The notes under the pieces: generated by a model
Told to the model about the DNA's origin: nothing
The model's input: the letters and a program-made list of their open reading frames with translations, nothing else
Database searches by the model: none
Origin: Frankia torreyi
GTDB taxonomy: Bacteria; Actinomycetota; Actinomycetes; Frankiales; Frankiaceae
Assembly: GCF_000948395.1 (NCBI RefSeq)
Contig: NZ_JYFN01000006.1
Span: 174,887-215,390, forward strand
DNA: 40,504 nt
Reading direction: 5' to 3'
Position numbers and translations under genes: made by a program
Part shown: positions 18,925 through 28,375 of the stretch, piece by piece
Layout: the number at the start of each line of letters is the position of its first letter
How positions within the stretch are numbered: position 1 is the first letter of the stretch

Positions 18925-21900
18925 ATCGCGCCGCCCCCGCGGCCTCGGACCACGCCCCCGCGGCGCGGGACGCCACCTCCGCGGTGACCCGTCTGGACCA
19001 GATCGTCTACGCCTGGTCCAGGCGGACGCGGGCCGGCGCCGAGGGCTACTTTCCCATCGCGAGCTCGCTGAGCTCCGCGGTGACCCGTTCGTGGAACGGC
19101 CTGCTCGCCGCCCAGGTCGAGGCGGGCGACAGCCCCGTCGACCAGCCGCCGCCCGCGCTCGCCTACGTCGTCGGCGCACCCGACCGGCCCATCCGGGACG
19201 ATCCGGACGACGTGCCGGACGCCGCGCTCGTCCACCACGTCCACGTCGCCGGCCGAAGCGGCGCCGGTAGCGGCCGGCTACGGGCGCACGTCCTGATCGG
19301 CCGGGCCGACTACCTGACCGAACGGGTCGCGCTGGCGCTGTACGCGGCCGGCGGGGCCACGGCCGGTGGGGCCACGGCCGGTGGCGCCCGGACCACACCG
19401 CGGCTGAACCCCCTGCACCTCGATGATCTCACCGCGCAGCGACGGGTCGGCGAGCGGACGCTGCGCCAGGCCGCCCGAGCCGCCGCCCGGCGTAACCGGC
19501 TGACCGTCCTGGTCTCGGCGGCCCTCACCTGGTCGTGGACGGACCGACCGGTCGTGGTGTCGCACACCGGCTCGGACGAGGCCGTCACGCTGATGTGGGC
19601 ACTCGTCGAGATGCTCGAAGGGGTGCTCCCCTACCGGCTCACCTTCTCCATCCACGCCGCCCCGCCCGCGCCCCGTCCCACGTCGCCCACCGCCCGCGCC
19701 GCCGATGCGAGGCATGAGCCGGCGGATGAGCCGGCGTGGGCGTCGAGCGGCTCGACGTCGGCCGCGGACCACGGACCGGCGGCGTCGGCCGGGACGGCCG
19801 TCGGCCAGGGCCGATCCGATCCGCGGTTCCGATTCGTCCCGATCCCGCCAGAGCTCGGGCCCGGCACCGACCCGGCGGCGATCTACGTGGATCCCCGCGT
19901 GACGCCGCCGGTCCCCCCGGCCGTCGCCGACGCGGCCCACCTGCTCGTCGGCGTCTACGGGCGGAGCGGGATCCGCGGCGTCGCCGACCTGCTCGCCCAG
20001 GTCGGCGACGAGGCGTTCCGGCCGCACGATCCCGAGCGCTGGTGCCGCCGGCTGGTGGCAACCAGCGGGCGGGACGCGGCGGTGGCCGGGTCAGGTGTGC
20101 GGCCGGGCCCCGACCCGACCGGCTCCCTCGCGGCCGACTGCCACCCGATCGACCCCCACCCGATCAGTCCCCGCCCGATCGACCCCCACCCGATCAGTCC
20201 CCGCTCGATTGGCGAACCGTCCTCGAGCTGGGAGGCCTCACCGGCTCGGCCGTCCCCGGGGCAGCCCGCACCCCCACCGGCGGATGCGCGATCACCCGCG
20301 GCGGCGTTCGCGGGGCGAGGGGCCGCCGGGCAGGCGCGCGCGGTCGCCGAGCACCTGCACGACGCCTACGAGCTGTTGCTGGCGCCGGGAGGCGCCGGCG
20401 GGGACGACGCCGACCCGGCAGGTCGCCTGATCGCGATCCTGGCCCACCCGGTCGGCCTGCCCGCCGACCTGCCAAGCGCCGAACGGCTGCGCGGGCAGCT
20501 ACACCGCGTCGCGGGTCGGCTGACCGTTCCGGGTGCCTCCGGCCGGCCGCCGAGATCGCCGACGGGGCAGGAGGCACGCACCGGGCCGGCATCACGTGAG
20601 CAGGGCCGCGCCATGATCGTGGCTGGCGTCCTCGACCGGCTGGGGGAGATGGATCCGGCCGATCGTGCCCGGGTCGCCGTGGACGTCGAGGCCGCGGTCG
20701 TCGAGGAGCAACGGCAGGTCGAGGGGGCACTGACCGCGCTGGCCGACGATCTCGCCGCGCTGCGCGGTCCGTCGCCCACCCGCGGCGCCGAACAGTCGAT
20801 GCGCCGGGCGATCCCGCCCCTCACGGCCGGCCTGGAATCGGTCTTCTCGTCCTACCGCCTCGCGACGGCCAGCGGCAGCGCGCTGCGGCTCGCCACCGAG
20901 ACCCTCGACGCACTGCGCGCCGTCCGCCCGGCAGCCCCCCCGCCCACCGCCGCCCAGCCCGACCCCACCGCCCAGCCCAGCCTCGCCGACCGGCCCGACC
21001 CCAGCGGGCGACCCGACGTCTCCGTCACGAGCCGGGAGGGCGGCGGCGCCGGAGCCGACCGCCCGGTCGGAGCGGAGACCGACTTCGAGGTGACGGTGAC
21101 GGTCCTGCCGCCGGCGGCTGCCTCCCCCGCGGCTGCCGCCACCGCGCCCCGGCAGGAGCTGGAGCGGGCCGCCCGGGTCGCGGTCACCCGGCACGTCGCG
21201 GCCGCCTACCGGACGGAGTGGTCGTACTGGGACGGCCGGCTGCACCCCGTCGACCGGCTGCTGGCCGCGCTCGGCGTCCCGCTGGGGGTCTCGCTGGCGC
21301 AGGCGGGTCCCGATCCGCTGGCCGATCCGCTGGAATCGCCCACCGAGCTGCGTGAACTCGCCGCGCTGCGCGACCTGTTCGGCCCGCTGTGCCCGCCGGG
21401 CTCCCGGTCCCGGCCGCAACCTGACCGCCCGCCTGGTCGGCCCGCCGACGTCCTGGCCCGCGCCGCCAGCGACGTCACCCAGGCAATCACCCGGCTGGCA
21501 CCGGACGCCCACCTGACCGAGGTGGACCGGGCGGCCTACGTCACGGCGATCCACACCGCCGTCGCGGAGATGCATCGGCAGATCGTGCAGCTACTGGCCG
21601 GGCTGGTCGCGGATCTGGCCGCCCTGCCGGTCGCAACCGAGGCCGGCCCGGATCGGCCGGACGAGGGCCACCGCGCCGCGCGCGTCCGGGACCTGCTCAC
21701 CTCCGCCCTGCGGACCGTGTTCGACCGGTTCGGGCTTCCGGAGGGGTTCGCGTTCGCCGACGCTCTGGCCGACGAGCTGGCCTGGCTGACCGCCGGCGCG
21801 GCACTCCCCGCGGCTGCCCTTCCTGCGACGGCGTTCCCTGCGACGGCCGAGTCGTCGGCCGCGGCGGCCGAATCGTCGGCTGCGGCGGTGGTGCGGCTGC

Positions 21901-22967
21901 TGCGGGAGACCCGAGCGTGGGGAGCCGACGCCTTCCGGCTACTCGTCCTGTACGCCCCGGGCTGGTACGGAGCCGAGGACATCCGGTATGCCATCGCCGC
22001 CGCCGTAACGGCCGGGCCGGGCGGGTTCGGGCTGCCAGGAGCCGACGACGACGGATCCGGGCTCCTCGCCGCCGGCGCCCGCCCCTTCTTCGAGCGGCTG
22101 GCGACGGCCCGGCCGGGCGGGGGCCAGGTGATCGACACCGTTGCTCGCCTTCTGGAGCTGTACGCCCGCGGCGGGGCCGGCGAGACACCCGGCGAGGACG
22201 GCGAGACACCCGGCGGAGGCGGCGAGGCCCGGCGCGAGGCCGGCGCGGACCGGGCGGCGAGCGCGGTGCAACGGTCGCGGCGGCCTGCCTCGTCCGCAGC
22301 GGAGGTGCACGCCCTGGGTGCCGAGCTCACCGCGCGCATCCCGCCGACCGCGGCGGCCCCGCGGGATCCGGCGGTCGCGTTCCTCGACGCGTGCGCGTCG
22401 GGCCGGCCCGACGCGGCCCGGATCTTCGGCCTGCTCGTCCGGTACGTGCCGAGCTGGGACGATGCCTGGGACCTCTACGAGGCGATCTGGAACCGGGGCA
22501 CGCCCCAGCACGGCAGCAGGGCGTCGCCCGAGCCACCCTCGGAAGCGGAGCTGGGCGTGGCGGCGGAGCGGTACTTCCGCCACGCCCTGCACGCCGGCGA
22601 CGACTACGACGGCGACTACGACTACGACGGCGACTATGACTTCGGCCCCGGCAGCGCCGACGACTACGCCGCCGACGACTACGGCGCAGCGGCCTACAGC
22701 GGAGCAGCGGCCTACAGCGGAGAGGCCGGCGGCGGGCCGCATGCCGCCGACCTGGAACGCGTCGTACGCCGGCTGGTGGCGCTCTACCTTCCGGACGATC
22801 CACGCCTGCGGGCCGCCCACGAACTACCCGGCTTCGTCGAGTCCCGGGTCATCGCCGAGATCGCCGCAGGCGGCGCGGCCCGGCGTCGGCGGCGCTCCTT
22901 CGGGCTCCCCGTGTTCGCTCTCACCTTGGCCGCCGCCGTGCTCGCCCTGCTCGTCGTCGTCCGGTGA
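18921..22967 (+). CDS. Large tail-anchored protein, GAP1-like N-terminal region
   Basis: A 1348-residue protein. Its first ~250 residues resemble the N-terminal and middle parts of GTPase-associated protein 1 (GAP1): LDQIVYAWS, GAEGYFPIAS, a VHHVHVAGRSG...RAHVLIG segment and LPYRLTFSIHA. GAP1 proteins occur in actinobacterial NTP-dependent conflict or signalling systems; that assignment is mine from pattern memory. The middle has three similar all-alpha segments (ELLLAPGG, DRLLAALGVPLGVSL, AADAFRLLVLYAPGWYGAEDI and a second FGLLVRYVPSWDDAWDLYEAI) split by disordered linkers. These include a GGATA run from a 15-bp repeat at 19346, HPIDP-type repeats, GETPG repeats and an Asp/Tyr-rich stretch near 1230. 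It ends in RRRRR followed by one hydrophobic helix, a tail anchor facing the cytoplasm. No NTPase motif is seen. Confidence 0.75.
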   Translation: MNRAAPAASDHAPAARDATSAVTRLDQIVYAWSRRTRAGAEGYFPIASSLSSAVTRSWNGLLAAQVEAGDSPVDQPPPALAYVVGAPDRPIRDDPDDVPDAALVHHVHVAGRSGAGSGRLRAHVLIGRADYLTERVALALYAAGGATAGGATAGGARTTPRLNPLHLDDLTAQRRVGERTLRQAARAAARRNRLTVLVSAALTWSWTDRPVVVSHTGSDEAVTLMWALVEMLEGVLPYRLTFSIHAAPPAPRPTSPTARAADARHEPADEPAWASSGSTSAADHGPAASAGTAVGQGRSDPRFRFVPIPPELGPGTDPAAIYVDPRVTPPVPPAVADAAHLLVGVYGRSGIRGVADLLAQVGDEAFRPHDPERWCRRLVATSGRDAAVAGSGVRPGPDPTGSLAADCHPIDPHPISPRPIDPHPISPRSIGEPSSSWEASPARPSPGQPAPPPADARSPAAAFAGRGAAGQARAVAEHLHDAYELLLAPGGAGGDDADPAGRLIAILAHPVGLPADLPSAERLRGQLHRVAGRLTVPGASGRPPRSPTGQEARTGPASREQGRAMIVAGVLDRLGEMDPADRARVAVDVEAAVVEEQRQVEGALTALADDLAALRGPSPTRGAEQSMRRAIPPLTAGLESVFSSYRLATASGSALRLATETLDALRAVRPAAPPPTAAQPDPTAQPSLADRPDPSGRPDVSVTSREGGGAGADRPVGAETDFEVTVTVLPPAAASPAAAATAPRQELERAARVAVTRHVAAAYRTEWSYWDGRLHPVDRLLAALGVPLGVSLAQAGPDPLADPLESPTELRELAALRDLFGPLCPPGSRSRPQPDRPPGRPADVLARAASDVTQAITRLAPDAHLTEVDRAAYVTAIHTAVAEMHRQIVQLLAGLVADLAALPVATEAGPDRPDEGHRAARVRDLLTSALRTVFDRFGLPEGFAFADALADELAWLTAGAALPAAALPATAFPATAESSAAAAESSAAAVVRLLRETRAWGADAFRLLVLYAPGWYGAEDIRYAIAAAVTAGPGGFGLPGADDDGSGLLAAGARPFFERLATARPGGGQVIDTVARLLELYARGGAGETPGEDGETPGGGGEARREAGADRAASAVQRSRRPASSAAEVHALGAELTARIPPTAAAPRDPAVAFLDACASGRPDAARIFGLLVRYVPSWDDAWDLYEAIWNRGTPQHGSRASPEPPSEAELGVAAERYFRHALHAGDDYDGDYDYDGDYDFGPGSADDYAADDYGAAAYSGAAAYSGEAGGGPHAADLERVVRRLVALYLPDDPRLRAAHELPGFVESRVIAEIAAGGAARRRRRSFGLPVFALTLAAAVLALLVVVR
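20142..20216 (+). repeat. 15-bp in-frame repeat in the GAP1-like gene
   Basis: Five 15-bp units at 20142, 20157, 20172, 20187 and 20202 (the last divergent) alternate between two variants, giving a 30-bp higher-order period. In frame they encode five-residue units HPIDP, HPISP, RPIDP, HPISP and RSIGE in a disordered linker. Confidence 0.85.
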
Positions 22968-23210
22968 CAGCACCGGTCGCCGGGCCGCCGGGCGACGACC
23001 GCGAGGCCACCCGGCCGGGAGGACGATCACCGCGGCTGTCCCGTTCGCCCTACTCGGGGTCGGTGGAGTCTGGAACAATGACCAGCACTTGTGTCGGTGT
23101 CGCGACACACCCGGGGTTCGCGGTGCGTCGGTGCCCTTGGGTAAGAAGGAAGACGGCTGGCGACACGTCCCGACAGCGTGATCGTGAATGGTTCGGCGAG
23201 GACGGAGGCC

Positions 23211-24551
23211 ATGGGTAGCTCGCTGGTGCCGATCATGCTCATCGTGGTGCTGCTGGTAGCCCTGGTGATCTACTTCGCCCTGAACAACCGGCCGGTTCGG
23301 CAGGGAAGCCAGCGCCGCAGCCGCGGCTTGGACCATCAACGGCATCGATCCGGTACGGTGCCGCTGCGAGACGGCTCCGACGCCGCCGCGCCGGACGGGA
23401 TCGTGCCGGGCTTCACCGAGCCGGCGCCGAGCCCCCCCGCCGAACAGACGGCCGACGACGCGAGCGACGGCCCGGAGGCGGGCGCGTCGTGGGGAGGGGA
23501 TGTGACCACGCAGGTTCCAGTCGGAGAAGAGAACAGTCGCGATCCCGACGCGACCGGTTGGACTCCTCCGCCCGCTGCCCCGCCGCACCAGGCCGAGTCC
23601 TTCGAGGACGAGCGGGAGGACGCCACCCGCTACTACGACCCGCAGACCGGCGACTACCCGATCGCGCCGCCCACGACGACCTTCGCCGCGCAGTCGGCCG
23701 CGGTGGGAGCGGAGCCGGCCGGGGGGCGGGCCACCGCGGGCGACCCGCGGTGGGAGAGCACACCGACCGCGACCACCTATCCCAACGCCGCCGCCGCGCC
23801 GCGGGAGCAGGCTGCCGACCTGATGGCGACCGAGCCCGAGCAGACCACGGCCGCCCCGCTGCGGCTGGCCGCCGCCGGCCGGACCCGCCGGGGCAAGCGC
23901 GGCGGTCCCAACGAAGACGCCTTCGTCGTCGTGGACGGCCTGCTGGCGGTCTCGGACGGCGTCGGCGGGGAGGCCGCCGGCCAGATCGCCTCCACGCTGA
24001 CCGTCACCACCGTGGCCGGCTTCCGGCCGCAGTACGCGGAGGATCCGCTGGAGGGCCTGCGCAGGGCCGTGGAGCGGGCGAACCGGGTGGTCCGCACCCG
24101 GGCCCGGGAGGAACCGACCTGGCTGGGCATGGCCTGCACGCTGGACGTCGTCATCCTCGGCCGGCAGCACAACACCGGCGAGTACCTCACCGTCGCCCAC
24201 GTCGGCGACAGCTCGGTGTGGCTGCAGCCGGGCCGGGGACGTCCGCGGGCGCTGACCACCCCGCACGCGATCCGCAACGGCCCCTTGCTGAACGCCGTCG
24301 GCCTCGCCGACGAGATCGAGGCCGACATCTTCAGCGAGCCGGTCCGGGCCGGCGACCGGGTCGTCCTCGCCAGCGACGGCATCACCAAGGTGATGACGCC
24401 CGAGCAGCTCGACGGGCTGCTCGGCGAGCTGGGCTCTGAGCCGCCCGAACGGGCCGCGGACGCCCTCGTCGAGGCGGCCCTGCTGGCCGGCGCCCGCGAT
24501 GACACCACCATCGTCGTCGCCGACCTGGTATCCGAGCCCTCCTCGCGGTGA
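23211..24551 (+). CDS. Membrane-anchored PP2C-family Ser/Thr phosphatase
   Basis: A 446-residue protein. Residues 4-24 form a single transmembrane helix, followed by a long disordered cytoplasmic linker (about 28-215) and a C-terminal PPM/PP2C domain. Metal-binding and catalytic motifs are present: RTRRGKRGGPNEDA (about 223-236), SDGVGGE, HVGDSSVWL, LASDGITKVM and DDTTIVVADL. Phosphatases of this kind reverse the work of Hanks-type kinases, but no kinase is in the window. The ATG at 23211 places the helix at the very N-terminus and has GAGGA eight bases upstream; a GTG at 23178 adds eleven residues without a ribosome site. It lies 243 bases after the GAP1-like gene and 81 bases before the RyR gene on the same strand. 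Confidence 0.88.
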   Translation: MGSSLVPIMLIVVLLVALVIYFALNNRPVRQGSQRRSRGLDHQRHRSGTVPLRDGSDAAAPDGIVPGFTEPAPSPPAEQTADDASDGPEAGASWGGDVTTQVPVGEENSRDPDATGWTPPPAAPPHQAESFEDEREDATRYYDPQTGDYPIAPPTTTFAAQSAAVGAEPAGGRATAGDPRWESTPTATTYPNAAAAPREQAADLMATEPEQTTAAPLRLAAAGRTRRGKRGGPNEDAFVVVDGLLAVSDGVGGEAAGQIASTLTVTTVAGFRPQYAEDPLEGLRRAVERANRVVRTRAREEPTWLGMACTLDVVILGRQHNTGEYLTVAHVGDSSVWLQPGRGRPRALTTPHAIRNGPLLNAVGLADEIEADIFSEPVRAGDRVVLASDGITKVMTPEQLDGLLGELGSEPPERAADALVEAALLAGARDDTTIVVADLVSEPSSR

Positions 24552-24632
24552 GACTGATCGGGCGTCCGGCACGGCGCACCCGGCGCCGACGATCCCGAAC
24601 CCGCCCTCGGCAATCCGACCGAGACGGCCCCG

Positions 24633-26522
24633 GTGATCAGTCGCGGCACACCCGGCGGCCGGGGCGGGCGCCCCGGCCCCGGCCATCGGCTGGAACGCTG
24701 GGCGAACCGGCCGCTGCTCGTCGCCGGGCGGTTGGCCCGCTGGTTGCGCCGCCATCTGCTGGGGACGTTCGCCGTCCTCGGGGTGATCGCCTTCAGCCTC
24801 GGTCTGCTCGGGATGTACCGGCAGTTCCGCCACGAGCCGGCGATGTTCAACTGGCCCAACATCGTGTTCTTCACCGCGACGCTCTTCCTGGCCGACGGGA
24901 CGGTCTTCCAGGACGGCGGGCGGTACCCGGTGGCGCTGGAGATCGCGCGGTTCCTCGCCCCGCTGGCCACGGCCGTCGGAGTCGCCGACGGGGTGAGCAC
25001 GATCTTCGCCCAACGCTTCGAACGGTTCCGGGCCCGCCATGCCCGCCACCACGTCATCGTGTGCGGCACCGGCCCCACGGCGTCGGCGCTCGTCGACAAG
25101 CTCTCCCGGTCCAAACGGGTGGTGCTGGTCGCCGAGGACGCGGAGCGGGAGTATCCGGACGCCGAACTCCCGCCCGGCCTGCTGCGGGTCGTCGGCGACC
25201 CGATGGAGCCGCTGGTGCTGGCGAAGGCCGGAGTCGCCCGCGCGGACGTGGTCTACGGCTGCCTGCCGGACACCTCGTCGAACCTGGCCATTGCCCTGGC
25301 CACCCGGCTGCTGGCCGCCGACCGGGCGGACCAGCCGCTGCGCTGCGTGGCCCAGGTGGGCGACCTCTCCCTCATCCCGCACCTACGGGCCCGCCGGATC
25401 GGGTTCAACGACCACAGCGGCTTCCGGCTGGACTTCTTCGCCGTCGAGGTGCTCGGCGCGCGCGCCCTGCTCAACCGCTACCCGCCGAGCTGGGCCGCCC
25501 CGGATCACGCTGAGGAACCGCCCGTCGAACCGGCGCCCCTGGTCGTTCTCGGGCTTTCCGGCCTCGGCCGCGCCCTGGTGCTGGAGCTGGCCCGCCGCTG
25601 GTCGGCCCTGGTCGGGGCGGCCGGTCCACTGCTGCCCATCGCCGTGGCCGATCCGGCGGCTGATGAGATACTCGCCGCGTTACGCATCCGGGAACCCGCG
25701 CTCGCCCAGGTCGAGCTCACCGGTCACGACACCCCGCACGGCGAGCTGCCGCCGGCCGTGACGGACGCGCCTCCTCCCGAGTTCGTCTACGTCTGTCAGA
25801 GCGACGAGGAACGGGCGCTGCTGTACGGACTGGACACGGCGCAGGTGCTCAACGGCCGGTTCGGGTTCGCGCGGACCACGGTCATCGTGTGCACCGGCCG
25901 GCAGCGCAGCCTGCAGGACGTCTTCGGCCGACCGCAGTACCCTCGCCCGTCGACGCCGCGGCCGGGCCCGTTGCTGGAGGACCTGCTCGGCCGGGTGCGC
26001 TTCTTCGCCGTCAACGACGAGGCGCTCCCGCTCGACCTCGGCGACACCGACCTGATCGAGCGCTTCGCTCGGGCGAGCCACGAGCGCTACCTGGCGTCGG
26101 AACGCCACCGGGGCACCCCGATGAGATCCAGGCCGGCGATGGTGACGTGGGAGGAGCTCCCGGCCAACCTGCAGGACTCCAACCGGGCGCAGGCCGCCCA
26201 GTTCGGAGAGATCCTGCAGTCGGCGCAGACGCTGATGCTGATGCCGGCCGGGGTGGCCGACACCGACTTCGCGTTCACTCCGGACGAGATCGAGGAGTTC
26301 GCCCAGCAGGAACACGAACGGTGGCGCCGGGAGCGGGAGGCCAAGGGCTACACCCTGGGACCGACCCAACAGGACGGTCCCGACCGCCGCCACCCCGCGT
26401 TGGTCGACTGGTTGGCGTTGTCCGACACCGACCGGGAACGCGACCGCGAAGTCATCCGCAGCCTGCCAGCGATCCTCGCCCATGTGGGGCTGCGCATCGT
26501 CCGCCTCGACGATCCCGACTGA
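24633..26522 (+). CDS. Two-helix membrane protein with two TrkA-N/RCK-like domains and a RyR domain
   Basis: A 629-residue protein built like a bacterial K+ channel with regulatory domains. Helix 1 (about 41-62) and helix 2 (about 100-118) flank a segment where a channel would have its pore helix and TVGYG filter. Here that segment reads FTATLFLADGT, so ion conduction is doubtful. The first Rossmann domain starts HVIVCGTGPTASALV (about 136-150) and the second LVVLGLSGLGRALV (about 305-318), both TrkA-N-like. The C-terminus (about 475-625) is a RyR domain (FARASHERYL, then EHERWRREREAKGYTLGP, HPALVDWLAL, SLPAILAHVGLRIVRL), a module first seen in ryanodine receptors. It ends inside a 10-bp repeat. 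The start is uncertain: GTG at 24633 gives a 40-residue basic, Gly-rich N-terminus. Confidence 0.82.
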   Translation: MISRGTPGGRGGRPGPGHRLERWANRPLLVAGRLARWLRRHLLGTFAVLGVIAFSLGLLGMYRQFRHEPAMFNWPNIVFFTATLFLADGTVFQDGGRYPVALEIARFLAPLATAVGVADGVSTIFAQRFERFRARHARHHVIVCGTGPTASALVDKLSRSKRVVLVAEDAEREYPDAELPPGLLRVVGDPMEPLVLAKAGVARADVVYGCLPDTSSNLAIALATRLLAADRADQPLRCVAQVGDLSLIPHLRARRIGFNDHSGFRLDFFAVEVLGARALLNRYPPSWAAPDHAEEPPVEPAPLVVLGLSGLGRALVLELARRWSALVGAAGPLLPIAVADPAADEILAALRIREPALAQVELTGHDTPHGELPPAVTDAPPPEFVYVCQSDEERALLYGLDTAQVLNGRFGFARTTVIVCTGRQRSLQDVFGRPQYPRPSTPRPGPLLEDLLGRVRFFAVNDEALPLDLGDTDLIERFARASHERYLASERHRGTPMRSRPAMVTWEELPANLQDSNRAQAAQFGEILQSAQTLMLMPAGVADTDFAFTPDEIEEFAQQEHERWRREREAKGYTLGPTQQDGPDRRHPALVDWLALSDTDRERDREVIRSLPAILAHVGLRIVRLDDPD

Positions 26523-26580
26523 TCTCGACTGATCCCGGCTGATCTCGACTGATCTCGACTGATCTCGACTGATCCCGAGG
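26511..26580. repeat. 10-bp tandem repeat across the stop codon of the RyR gene
   Basis: Seven 10-bp units of the form GATCTCGACT or GATCCCGACT/GGCT run from 26511 to 26580; the stop codon of the gene at 26520-26522 is formed within the array. The period equals one helical turn and each unit holds a GATC. Confidence 0.9.
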
Positions 26581-26632
26581 CTGGTCCAAGGCTGCCCCGG
26601 GATGTTCCGGGCTGCCCCAGGCGGGTCCGTCG

Positions 26633-28375
26633 TCAGGAGATGCGCTGATCCACCGGGCAGTCCAGGGCGCTGGCCCGGGTCAGGCCGTCGACCGAGAGCC
26701 GGGCGGACAGGCGCACCGGCCCGGACGCCTCGGTGAGGATGCCCGTCCAGCCGCCGGCGGCGCGGAACACGCACGCCCGGCCCTCCGACAGCCGCCAGTA
26801 GGGCGTGTAGTGGACGAGCACGGTAGCGACCCCGGGCGTGCGGAAGTCCACCCCCACCGAGCTCACCCCGAGCTCGGTGAGGCTCGCCGGCCCCTGCACC
26901 AGTCCGGCGGAGTCGGTGACGAGCCAGACCTTCCAGTGTGGGTTGTGCCAGGCGAGCTCGAGGTAGGGCAGGCCCGCCCGCAGCAGTTTCGCCTCCGCAA
27001 CGGCGGACGGGTCGAGCTCCACGTCGGGCAGGGCGACGTAGCGGATGCCCCGGGCGATCAGCCACTCGTGGTAGGTCTCGGCGTTGAGGCTGCCGTCGTA
27101 GAACAACGCGTTGTACTTGCTGTCGAGCTGGCGCAGCCAGCCCCGGGCCATCGGCACGCTGGGCGCCACGAAACGCGCCTCCCAGTGGGCCCGGGTGAAG
27201 GGAACCTCGACCCGGCCGGCCGGCACCGGCGCGCCGCGGTCGAGGTAGTCGAGCAGCTCGGTGTAGTACCCGGCGGACGAGGACGGATCGCCCTGGGTGA
27301 GCAGCGCGCCGTGGATCGGACCGATCTGCCAGCCGATCAGGGGGATCGCCACGATCGCGAGCACCCGGCGGCGGTCGGCGAGCAGCAGCGCCGCCGCGGG
27401 GCCGGCCAGCAGCGTCGCCGGCCGGGTGATGTTCCCCCCGACCTGGGACGGGATGAAGAAGAACACCGCCGCCGCGGCCGCCCACAGCAGCAGGCCGTGG
27501 CGGATTGCCCGGGCACCCTTCGGGACTACCAGCAGTCCCACCGCGATGAGCGCCAGCAGCGACAGGAAGGTCAGCGCCGGGAACGGTTGGTAGCCGTCCT
27601 CGGGGAAGGCGAGCGCGACGACGATGCCGGCCCCGGCGCCGGCGAACGGCAGCACGCGCCGCCAGCCGATGGTCAGCAGCAACGCGGCGCCGACGAGCAG
27701 CACGAACCCGGCAGCCAGGGGCGAGGCCAGCGACGACAGCACGGCGCCGGCCCAGGTCAGCTTCGTCCGGCGCTCGCGGGCCCCGAGCAGCGCCAGCGCG
27801 CCGAACGCCATGCCGAGGGCGAACGGCATCCGCCCGACGACAAGGTTCGACACCGTCGCCACGGCGAACCACACGAGGACGAGGTCCTGCCCCGACCGCC
27901 GGCCCGGCCCACGCAGCAGCCGGGTCACGATCACGGTGGAGGCGACGCAGGAGATCGCGCCCAGGAGCTGCACCCCGAGCAACGCCCCCAGCGGCGGGAA
28001 CAGCACACTGTACCCGGGTATGGTGTGGCCGCCGTACCATTGATCGTCCCAGAGGACCGCCCCGCCGTGGCGGAACAGCCACACCCGGTATTCCTGGGCG
28101 GGGGTGTCGGGGCCGGTCACGCCGAGCCCGACGCACAGCAGGCACAGGGCCGCGGTCAGCGTCCAGGGCCACCGGCGCACGGCCGCGACGAGGACGAGCA
28201 GGCCCCGCACGACCGGCCCGTGGTGCCGCGGCGGCTCGAGGGCGATGAAGGGGGTCTGGGGCAGTGGAGCCACGCGAGACTCGGTCTCGCCCGCCGGCAC
28301 CGCCACGGCCACGGTCGTCGGCCGGCTACCGCGCGTGGCGTCGATCGGGGAACCGGGCGCCGCGAGCGCTGTCAC
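26633..28375 (-). CDS. Polytopic membrane protein, GT-C-like
   Basis: A protein of 580 residues from the GTG at 28375, with about ten hydrophobic helices in the first 360 residues and an extracytoplasmic C-terminal domain of about 200. The first loop after helix 1 contains an acidic-aromatic motif (WDDQWYGGH), typical of GT-C glycosyltransferases, whose catalytic acid sits in that loop. The C-terminal part (YHEWLIARGIRYVALPD) resembles the soluble domain of such proteins. The exact family is not recognised; two other envelope glycosyltransferases follow. The GTG at 28375 has GGGAGG six bases before it; ATG codons at 28417 and 28429 lie further out. Any of these starts overlaps the divergent mannosyltransferase frame, which is unusual. 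Confidence 0.75.
   Translation of the reverse strand: MTALAAPGSPIDATRGSRPTTVAVAVPAGETESRVAPLPQTPFIALEPPRHHGPVVRGLLVLVAAVRRWPWTLTAALCLLCVGLGVTGPDTPAQEYRVWLFRHGGAVLWDDQWYGGHTIPGYSVLFPPLGALLGVQLLGAISCVASTVIVTRLLRGPGRRSGQDLVLVWFAVATVSNLVVGRMPFALGMAFGALALLGARERRTKLTWAGAVLSSLASPLAAGFVLLVGAALLLTIGWRRVLPFAGAGAGIVVALAFPEDGYQPFPALTFLSLLALIAVGLLVVPKGARAIRHGLLLWAAAAAVFFFIPSQVGGNITRPATLLAGPAAALLLADRRRVLAIVAIPLIGWQIGPIHGALLTQGDPSSSAGYYTELLDYLDRGAPVPAGRVEVPFTRAHWEARFVAPSVPMARGWLRQLDSKYNALFYDGSLNAETYHEWLIARGIRYVALPDVELDPSAVAEAKLLRAGLPYLELAWHNPHWKVWLVTDSAGLVQGPASLTELGVSSVGVDFRTPGVATVLVHYTPYWRLSEGRACVFRAAGGWTGILTEASGPVRLSARLSVDGLTRASALDCPVDQRIS

Noticed and set aside
22824-25382. An 852-codon minus-strand frame opposite the PP2C and RyR genes
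   Set aside because: Arg/Gly/Pro-rich shadow; the plus strand holds clear phosphatase, TrkA-N and RyR motifs.
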